The position numbers and the translations under genes are program-made. The notes beneath the pieces are model-generated. The model made no database searches. It saw nothing but the letters and a program-made list of their open reading frames with translations, and had not been told where the DNA came from. From assembly GCA_032768795.1 (NCBI GenBank), contig CP136490.1:4278001-4342000 (forward strand): a stretch of DNA of 64,000 bases, read 5' to 3'. Each line of letters begins with the position of its first letter. Positions within the stretch are counted from its first letter, which is position 1. This document shows, piece after piece, positions 56,874 to 64,000 of this stretch. This DNA comes from Tremella fuciformis. Its lineage: Eukaryota; Basidiomycota; Tremellomycetes; Tremellales; Tremellaceae.

Positions 56874-59482
56874 ATGGGGCGAGCAATTCCGGACAATGTC
56901 ATTGAAGTGACGGAGCGGGAGTCGAGCAATTCGCACAAGTGGCTTGCCCCGCCACAAATTCATACCACGTCCGGATCGAATTCAGGCGGTTCGGGAACCC
57001 ACACGACTGTTTTGACCCGCCGCTACAGCTTGAAGTCGAGCCCTCGTGGCGGGAGCTCCGTGCGCGTCCCTGCCGCGCCTGACCCCCACATTGAGATGAT
57101 CTACACAACATCGGGCTCTGCCCCTCCCAGAAGTCCTTCGGGAAGAGACACCCTCCCTGAGTTGACGCAATCCAGCCACGGTACTGGCTCGGTGGCGGTA
57201 AGGTCACCCATAACACCATCATCCCCTCCGCGCACCTATGCGCCTCGAAGCTACAGCCTGGAACATCGGAGGTGAGTCCAAGTCTGCAAATGCTCCTGAC
57301 GTGTCCTGACCAGCAGCCATGATGCAGTCACGGCCACCGGAACAGCATTCGCAGACACATCACTACACGATTACCGCAAGTCGCATGAGTTGGAGTCGGA
57401 ACTGTCCATGATCAAGACTTCCTATGCACAACAGCCGGCTCCGCTCTATCCAGCGGGCGATGTCATACTTGATGTTTCGGACCCCTACACCACGTGAGCT
57501 TTGTGTCATACTACCGTGCTGACGATGCCAGGAGCAGGTATTATCCGCGACGAAGCTCAGAGGATCGCAAGATACCATCGTCAACGCGCCATGACACAAG
57601 ACAGCCGAGGACTCCGACTCACCAACGAGCCCGGGCTGGAGCTTTTGTGGCCCGTGAGGGCCATCATCCCGAAGGTAGAGCTCGTGTCTTTACCGAGACT
57701 CGGCACCACCAAGCCAACGGCGATTTCCGGAACAGGGAGGTTTCGTCTCCATTCAGCACATCATCCAGCGAAATTTCATACTTGGATCAGTATGAACAAG
57801 AAGTAGGGTATGCCCCACGTCCCCCATACACCCATTCGAGCGACTCGCGGAGGGAGCCCCGAACGGTTCCACGCCGCAAGTCCTGGAAGCATGAAAGAAA
57901 TTCCTTGGCAGTTGTGCGAGAGTCATCGCCGCGCGGGCGAAGAGAGGTTCGGGACGACTACGACCGAGACGAGTCGGCCTACATGGAAGTGGCGAGGTCG
58001 AGGACGCCCCGTCACAGATCACACCACCGCAACAAACGGCGAGATCCCAGCCGCCCGGCAGATCGTGACGATCACGAGCGTGAAGGTCGTACGAGGTCAC
58101 GGTCCCACGGCCCCAATCGCTCACGCACGGAGACTCGGAGCGTTTCGACCAATCGACTCATCAACCTGTCAGACACCTATTTGAGTGAGGACGTCACTTA
58201 CCTAAAGGAGGAGGTCCGACCTCCGCGGGAGGCTGTCCGACCTCCCAGAGAGGAGTCTCGACGGTCGGCAACAACTTCCGGTTCGGCAATGGTGACCGCC
58301 CTCGGCGTTGCCGGCGCTGTCGGCGGCATCATATACCTCAGTAATAATAGCAAGGGGAAAAGATCGGACGACGCAACAAGAACCGACAGAAATCCGCACT
58401 CCAGACATCCTGAGCGAAAGCACGGGGAGCGAAAGCACGGGGACAAGAGGACAAGCGGCTCGAAGCGGGACCACATCCCTGAGCCTAGCGGACAATCAGT
58501 TCGGAGTCGGACCGTGCTCGAACCCAAATGGTCTGACAGCGTTACAGAAGACACTCGGCGGATTCGCAGCAACATAGACGAAGATCGAGGACAACACAGC
58601 CACAGACACCACAGTGGCCTGCCTCGCAGCGACGTGAACATCAGCCAGCGACGACGCGGGCCCGTTACAGATGAGAATAGGCCACAGCCCGGCGGTAGAG
58701 GCGAGGAGGTCAGACTGCCAACCGACCGACAAGAGGATAGGGAACATCGCTGGCAAAGAGATGAGAGTCGGCGCAAACGACTGGAGGATGAGAGGGATAG
58801 GATGAAGCACGAGAGAAGTCAGACGGCGAGTTATGAGCCGACGCGAACGACTAAAAGAGGGTCGAGACGGGAAGACCGTCCTCATAGAGCGTATAGACGA
58901 GACGCCCTAGATTCGGAATCAGAAACCGATCTGGACAAGAGGATCAAAACGGCTGAGAACAACGCAAAGGGGCCAAACATGATACTCAGTAACCCGGACA
59001 CTCACTCAGAATCGGGCACTTCACATCGCAGTTACAGGCGCACGTCTAAGCATAGGTCGCGATCCCGCTCCAACACCGGATCGGATCACTCAAGCCGCTC
59101 GCGGGAAAGAAGAGCCAGCTCTGAGGCGTATGCAACCGACTCTCAGGCCGATGGGAGACCTAAACACAAGTCGTCGGTGCGAACAAAGCCACCGAGCGTA
59201 AAGATTGAAGATGCTATTGACGAATATGCTATAAAATCGCCAGTCTCCGAAGCCTCTACTCTCGCAAACGAACATTGCCCCATCCTGTATCCTGCTGCAG
59301 AGGCAGACGCGGTGGAGAGAGAAGCGGCCAATCGAGCGAAAAAACTGGCGGAAACAGCTCAGAACGCAAACAGGAGCACTTCTGAAACAGCGACAGGTGA
59401 GGCCGCTGGAAAGAGGATGATTTCGGCTGACGCCCGAGACAAGAGCAGCCCTAAAGACGAAAAAGGACGCCCAGGGGTCTAG
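56874..59482 (+). CDS. Hypothetical Arg/Ser-rich protein with one hydrophobic segment
   Basis: join(56874..57271,57317..57493,57532..59482), exactly 842 codons. Starts MGRAIPDNVIEVTERESSNS. The protein is almost entirely low complexity: Ser/Pro/Thr-rich at first, then Arg/Asp/His/Ser-rich with RS and RD dipeptides (SRRERRASSEA-like). Near residue 430 a single Gly/Ala-rich hydrophobic stretch (SAMVTALGVAGAVGGIIYL) could be a membrane helix. Two exact short duplications are visible: ERKHG repeated at about 58425-58445 and VRPPREA/VRPPREE near 58220. No recognisable family. Confidence 0.6.
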
Positions 59483-60336
59483 TCCGAAAGCCCCTGCACA
59501 GATGGTACTCTTCCTGTCCTCCCCTGGCTTGTGCGTAAAGATGTAAAGATAGCATTTGGGCATTCTGGTTAGAAATTGTAGGCGTACTGGAGGTCACTGG
59601 AGTGACTGGCGTGAAATCGCACGGCACATATGCAATCAGTAGCCCGAGTGGGGTGTCCGAGAGAAGTCGTAGTTAACAAGCGGGCTCGAGGAAGCCCTCG
59701 GGCTTTCGAGCGGGGACTTGTCAAACAAAAGCCGCGGCCTCACGAGTGCATAATTCCCTGCTCGAACGCTCGAACGACTCATTTGCGTCAAGGCCGACCC
59801 CAGCTTTACCATAGAACGAGGTCATTTCGCAAATTGGCCCGGGGTCTGACGTGGCTACAGTATGTGGACGGCTATCGCTTCATGTGCGCACGGATGACGA
59901 GCCGTCCCGCAAGATCCGGCCGGTAATGTGTGCGATAGAGAGGTTCCTGAAGCGCATAAAGCGAGTAGCATCCCCGCGATCATTACAGGGCAGCCTCGAT
60001 GCACGTTTCGTATCTCAAACGAGAAGATTGCCCCTGGTCTTCGCCAAATGTCCCAGACCAGCTGCCCGCCCTGTGTGGCGAAGCAAAGGAGTGCCATCCG
60101 CCCGGCAGAAAGCGGGAGCTCGAAACCTGATTCACTGTGTCCACCCTTCAGAGGCGTTCCTGCCAATTACCGAGTCGGCGGGGTCGGGGTCCGGGTCTCA
60201 CATGAGATGTGCATCGATGACATGACAGGACCATGCGGAACGGCGGCTACAAATCACTCGCGCTCTGCCTCCCCGTTCCTCTCCATCTTTGCCACGGTTC
60301 AGCTGACGTACGCTCTGCAAGTACTATCGATTTACT
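59483..60336. other. Intergenic region
   Basis: About 850 bp. Several short frames overlap on both strands and none has protein-like composition. I looked for tRNA-like arms and found none I could support. Confidence 0.35.
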
Positions 60337-60963
60337 ATGGCGTTCAATAAATGGATCAACAAAAGCTTCGACATGGCTTCCCAAGACTGGCGGGAACCAG
60401 GGCCAGTCCTACACACCTTGAGCCAAGAGTTCTGCCCTGAACTAGAGAAGTCGCGGAAAGAGAGAAAGCGGATGTTGAAAGAACGTGCTGCGCAGAGCCA
60501 GAAGAGTTCCGTCCGGACCCACACAAAGTCTTCTAGGAGGAATACTCAGACCTTTGACACTGAAGCGGTACCCCCGCCTAGCGCGGGCAGGCCGTCTGTC
60601 CCGAGTCAAATGCGCTCAACGACCAACAGGTCAAGCATGCCGCCCCCGCCGGACATGAGCAGTGTTCCGCCCGAAATGTTCCGTGCAACCACCGCTCGGC
60701 CGACCAGAACGTCTGGACGACCCAGTCGGCCAACTCAGACTGCCGGCACTACCACTATGCCCACATTCGTCGCGGGGCCTGGGGGTCAGACATTTACGAT
60801 GCCGTACTCCTCTCGTCGTAGTATGCGCCCAAGTAGCGGCATGGGTCCGCCCCCAATGGGTCCTCCCCCGATGGGTGCCGGAAGTATGCCGTTCGCAATG
60901 CCCCCTCGAGAGCAGTACGAGGAAGATTATAGCGATGATGGAGACGCAGAGGCCGGTCCGTGA
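60337..60963 (+). CDS. Small orphan protein A of a possible tandem trio
   Basis: 208 residues, no intron, from MAFNKWINKSFDMASQDW. A short N-terminal module (DWREPGPVLHTLSQEFCPEL then EKSRKERKRML) is followed by a Ser/Thr/Pro/Met-rich tail with PPPMGPPPMG repeats and an acidic end (EDYSDDGDAEAGP). The module resembles those of the genes at 61774 and 62706. Function is unknown; no signal peptide or membrane segment is seen. Confidence 0.55.
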   Translation: MAFNKWINKSFDMASQDWREPGPVLHTLSQEFCPELEKSRKERKRMLKERAAQSQKSSVRTHTKSSRRNTQTFDTEAVPPPSAGRPSVPSQMRSTTNRSSMPPPPDMSSVPPEMFRATTARPTRTSGRPSRPTQTAGTTTMPTFVAGPGGQTFTMPYSSRRSMRPSSGMGPPPMGPPPMGAGSMPFAMPPREQYEEDYSDDGDAEAGP

Positions 60964-61773
60964 TCCTCCTCACACACTGGCTCCAGCTTAGTACGTAGAT
61001 TCGCGGATGATAGTGGTCTACGAGGACCCGTAGCCCGCGTGATGCCTGATTCGCCCGTGCTTGTGCCTTGTGGGAGGTCGGTCGGGCATGTCACTTCGTC
61101 CGGAACCACTCATTGCTTCCTGTGTTTACTCGTACTGTACATGTAATGAAACCCCCCCCCCCCCCCCCCCGTGACCAACTTCGTTTGTCTGGGCAAGAAA
61201 ATCCCCGTATCTACTCCTCATGTTGGCACAAATCATTCTGGCGTGCTTTACTGGCTGAATGAAAGTTGTCCATTATCACAAGTGCACTGAGCAGCCGAAT
61301 GAGAGATTGTCGGGGCGAGAATAGATATGTACAGTACATACAGTACGCATGCACTCAGTGCCAGAGCTTTCATCTCATGCCTTGACGTGTCATCGCTGAT
61401 CAGACGTGTTACAGTAGGGGGAGCCATAAGCCGCAGTAATTCTCTGGCCTTCCACTCACTGCCAGCTCCTGATTTGACTGACTCCTTTATGCTTCCACTC
61501 GTGCGCCCACTCTGGCCTCGGGGCCCGGCCATTACTACAGTACGACTTGAATAGAATCACTGCCACATGTTTCATTCCGCGCACGCATCTCGTAATGCCA
61601 TCATGTGAGCTGTATAGTAGCCTTGACAAGGTATCCCCCCATGGCTCAGAAAACCCCAGATATTAGGCCAGCACTTCGCTCTTCACGCCAGATTCCCTCT
61701 TGCCCGTGTTCACGCACGGACCGAAGTCAGTGCCCCCCTGGGCCTTGCAACCGGCAGCTCCTGATCGAGCACC
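60964..61773. other. Intergenic region with a C homopolymer
   Basis: About 800 bp. The only notable element is the 19-base C run at 61152-61170. No gene is seen. Confidence 0.4.
61152..61170 (+). repeat. Poly-C tract, 19 bases
   Basis: Uninterrupted run of 19 C between AAA and GTGACC. Its true length is uncertain in any sequencing read. Confidence 0.85.
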
Positions 61774-62307
61774 ATGTCACACACCTCTCATCGCAGTGGC
61801 AAGTCTCACCAGTCGACTCGCTCAGCTCCCCTCGGCTTTCAAGAAATGTTACACGGCACACAAGAAGCACGTATCAAAGAGTGGCAGAAATCCCATCTCT
61901 TATCCGCCTTTACGGACTTGGTTTTCCCAAGATTGAGTGGCGATTCTCGCGCGTCCTCCGGACACCACAAGCAACGCCATCAACATCATTCCCACCACCG
62001 ATCTCACGGCGAGTCGACCACAGCACCGGTCTCCCAGGAGTCGAGGTCACCTACTCAGTACTCCTCCGCCCGGCGCTCGGAGATCCCAACTGACACGAAT
62101 GCGCCATCGGGGTTCTCGCAAACACGCCGCAACACGGAGATGCCCTTCATGACTGCTCGTTCATCCACGAATGCCGGTCCTCCTATGCCAGGGTTTCCGC
62201 GCTCTAACACGGGGAAGCCTGTGACACGAACCGCGGGATTGACCCTCTATGATGAGCCAAGCTCCCGGGCCTCCAGAGTCGCGCCCAACCTGCCAGATGG
62301 GGCTTGA
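61774..62307 (+). CDS. Small orphan protein B of a possible tandem trio
   Basis: 177 residues, no intron, from MSHTSHRSGKSHQSTRSAPL. A module GFQEMLHGTQEARIKEWQKS, followed by HLLSAFTDLVFPRLSGDSRA, aligns loosely with proteins A and C. A His/Ser/Arg-rich linker (HHKQRHQHHSHHRSHGES) and a Ser/Thr/Pro tail follow. Function is unknown. Confidence 0.5.
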   Translation: MSHTSHRSGKSHQSTRSAPLGFQEMLHGTQEARIKEWQKSHLLSAFTDLVFPRLSGDSRASSGHHKQRHQHHSHHRSHGESTTAPVSQESRSPTQYSSARRSEIPTDTNAPSGFSQTRRNTEMPFMTARSSTNAGPPMPGFPRSNTGKPVTRTAGLTLYDEPSSRASRVAPNLPDGA

Positions 62308-62705
62308 CATCTGTTCTGCACATTTCCCGCTGCTATCAGCACAAAGGCGCCAGTCATCATGTAGGCATGAGAATATTTCACACGGACCTGTAGACGTGGG
62401 ATGCAGTCACTCGAGACACGTCTCGTTCCCAGTCATTGTGAAGACATTCCCCAAGCGTGTTCGTGCTTATCCTTTGAGACGAAGAAGGCGGTTACGGGGC
62501 TCTCGTGTTCCCTGGAGTCACACAGTCACGATGAAGCCCACTCTTTTCCCAGCTTGACGCAGAAACGCTCCAGATTATCGGAGGGTCGTCGTGAGAATCG
62601 AAGACACCTACCTGCATGGCCCAGATGACAGCTCGGGGGCCGGCATATATAGAGACCGGTGTCTCTTTCTATCATCCCTCGGTAAACCTCTGTGCTACTT
62701 CAAAG
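62308..62705. other. Intergenic region, promoter of orphan C
   Basis: About 400 bp. TATATA at 62646-62651 lies 55-60 bp upstream of ATG 62706. Nothing else is seen. Confidence 0.45.
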
Positions 62706-63353
62706 ATGGAAGGGTGCAAAGACTGGTACATGCAGGACATCGAGGAAGGGGCGAGGCACGGCGACTGGGGCAACGGGTCCTTCTTCAATGTTTTAGCTAC
62801 CTATCACCTCCAAGACACGGCCAAGTCTCGGAAGAGTCATCATCGCCATGGCCATAGCGGTCGCAAAGGCGATCGCAAACGTACGGATGAGCAGTCCAGC
62901 AAGTCGACAAAGCCATCCAAACAGCATCATAGCAAGGTCAATGCGTTGCCATCGGGCAGCAACCCGGGGCAAGTGCACCCCTCCCACGGTCCGGCTGTGC
63001 CCAGCGCGCCCACGGAGGACCCTCGGCAAGACCCACGACTTGCAGCAGCTTTGGCTCAAGCCGCCTTTCAAGCCCAATCCCAGGATTCGACCGCTCGAGC
63101 ATCGGCGCTGCGAACCTATCCACTCCCAGGCTCTTCGTTTCCATCGAGGGGTCCCCCGGCAGCGACAACATTCACCAATGGCCCTGCGTCGACCGTAAGG
63201 ACTGATGCACAGCCGACTGGCCGGCACTTTCCGAGCTATGCGGAAAGTCAGTATCCCCGATTTCCAACCCAATGCACAGACTCTGCTGCAGCCCCGGGAT
63301 ATGATGCTGCCGAGGACTGGGCGGAGGAGAGCTTCGACGAGGCGGAGGAATGA
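62706..63353 (+). CDS. Small orphan protein C of a possible tandem trio
   Basis: 215 residues from ATG 62706 (MEGCKDWYMQDIEEGARHGD). The frame is open 90 bases further upstream, but the TATA box at 62646 favours this start. The module DWGNGSFFNVLATYHLQDTA then KSRK parallels protein A. A His/Arg/Lys-rich linker (SHHRHGHSGRKGDRKRT), an Ala/Gln-rich helix (RLAAALAQAAFQAQSQ) and an acidic end (DWAEESFDEAEE) follow. Function is unknown. Confidence 0.55.
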   Translation: MEGCKDWYMQDIEEGARHGDWGNGSFFNVLATYHLQDTAKSRKSHHRHGHSGRKGDRKRTDEQSSKSTKPSKQHHSKVNALPSGSNPGQVHPSHGPAVPSAPTEDPRQDPRLAAALAQAAFQAQSQDSTARASALRTYPLPGSSFPSRGPPAATTFTNGPASTVRTDAQPTGRHFPSYAESQYPRFPTQCTDSAAAPGYDAAEDWAEESFDEAEE

Positions 63354-63509
63354 TCCTGCAAACCCCTCTCACTTGAACATGTGATTATTGACCAGACGCG
63401 ACATCATAGGCTTGGCTCATGATGAGACTCTACATGCATATCAGTCTGAAGCCGGTCTGAGTGTCTAGTCGAGACACGTCTAGAAAGTGAGATCCTACGC
63501 TATCCCATA

Positions 63510-64000
63510 TCATGTAACTCGAGGTGTCTCTTTCGGCTCTCCGGGTAGATCTGTAGCGCTAGGAACTGCCGTCTGATCGCCCGCGACCGCCTCGATGCCG
63601 TCTGTCGCAGGCGCAACTCGAGTTTCGGGCGTGAGCCAAGCTCCAGGCCAGATTAAGACGTAGACTGAGATTCCGAGCCACAGCGGAAGGGTGTCCAGCC
63701 CGAAGAAGTACCGCTCGTGAGTCGCAAGGTAGCCGATGTATCTGCGAACGGTCAAAAGGGTCTATACGAAAGGGACAATTGAGCACTCACCCTTGGCTGA
63801 GTTCAACCGTACGGTATACGGAACGGATCTCAAAGCATATCGCTGAGAAGCCCAAAGCGAAGAACAGGGGTTTCCAGTGAGGGCGGTTGTACAGTTCCGG
63901 ATCCCGTCTTCGCCTGCCATGTCAGCCTGGCAATGCACGATGGCTGGCGACTCACAACCGCCAGAAGTACAAAAGCCACATGAACATGAAGAATGTGAAT
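63510..64000 (-). CDS. RTA1-like membrane protein, 5' end outside the window
   Basis: C-terminal part of a minus-strand gene that enters from the right edge. Spliced reading gives FTFFMFMWLLYFWR, then RDPELYNRPHWKPLFFALGF, FEIRSVYRTVELSQG, YIGYLATHERYFFGLDTLPL and WLGISVYVLIWPGAWL. It ends in a Pro/Thr/Glu-rich cytosolic tail. The motif RSVYRTVELSQG followed by YLATHEYFF-type sequence is the hallmark of the RTA1 family of seven-span proteins linked to lipid movement and drug tolerance in fungi. Two introns are visible, near 63738-63791 and 63913-63958. Confidence 0.8.

Noticed and set aside
59483..60336. tRNA or other small RNA gene in the long gap
   Set aside because: No clear T-arm/D-arm pairs could be found by eye; a covariance-model scan would settle it.

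Overview
This window is a piece of a fungal nuclear genome. Most real genes are split by many introns of about 38-60 nt with GT..AG ends and a CTGAC/CTAAC-like branch site just before the acceptor. Together with the gene content (GT90 CAP10-type glycosyltransferase, OCH1-like GT32, ALG12, CCT theta, MDJ1, CSN12, Cep57-type spindle-pole protein, RTA1-type protein) this points to a basidiomycete, most likely a tremellomycete-type yeast. That placement is inferred from gene architecture, not from a marker gene.

Layout. 1-2318 holds the 5' part of a BTB/POZ gene on the minus strand, cut by the window edge. 2.3-8.65 kb holds a tandem family of four related genes of unknown function, all on the plus strand: copies 1 and 3 are open, copy 2 has a frameshift, and copy 4 has a stop codon and is split by a 493-bp Tc1/mariner-type MITE. 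8.76-14.1 kb holds a GT90 gene (minus) and CCT8 (plus) arranged divergently. 14.4-20.35 kb holds a small membrane-protein gene whose last six codons were cut off by a 4912-bp Ty3/gypsy-type LTR element. The element has 760-bp LTRs that read as identical and a 5-bp target duplication. It keeps an intact gag but only scraps of pol. 21.9-23.7 kb is a sugar transporter.

23.9-32.5 kb holds uncharacterised genes, an F-box gene and an OCH1-like mannosyltransferase. 32.65-43.8 kb is a dense housekeeping block: CSN12, MDJ1, a NagB-fold protein that appears to have lost its catalytic residues, a Cep57/Ppc89-like protein and a PX sorting nexin. About 44.1-50.53 kb is an apparently complete Helitron, with a 1793-aa Rep-helicase, a second spliced gene on the opposite strand, and a classic 3' hairpin plus CTAG end. 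50.6-54.1 kb holds a PQ-loop vacuolar transporter and ALG12. 54.4-63.4 kb is a run of low-complexity orphan genes, three of which look like tandem relatives. The right edge cuts an RTA1-like gene.

The genes do not form a pathway cluster. GT90, OCH1-like and ALG12 all act in glycosylation but are far apart, and I see no sign of co-regulation. The most unusual content is the decaying tandem family with its MITE, the gag-only LTR element that rewrote a host C-terminus, the Helitron with its antisense partner gene, and the NagB-like pseudoenzyme.
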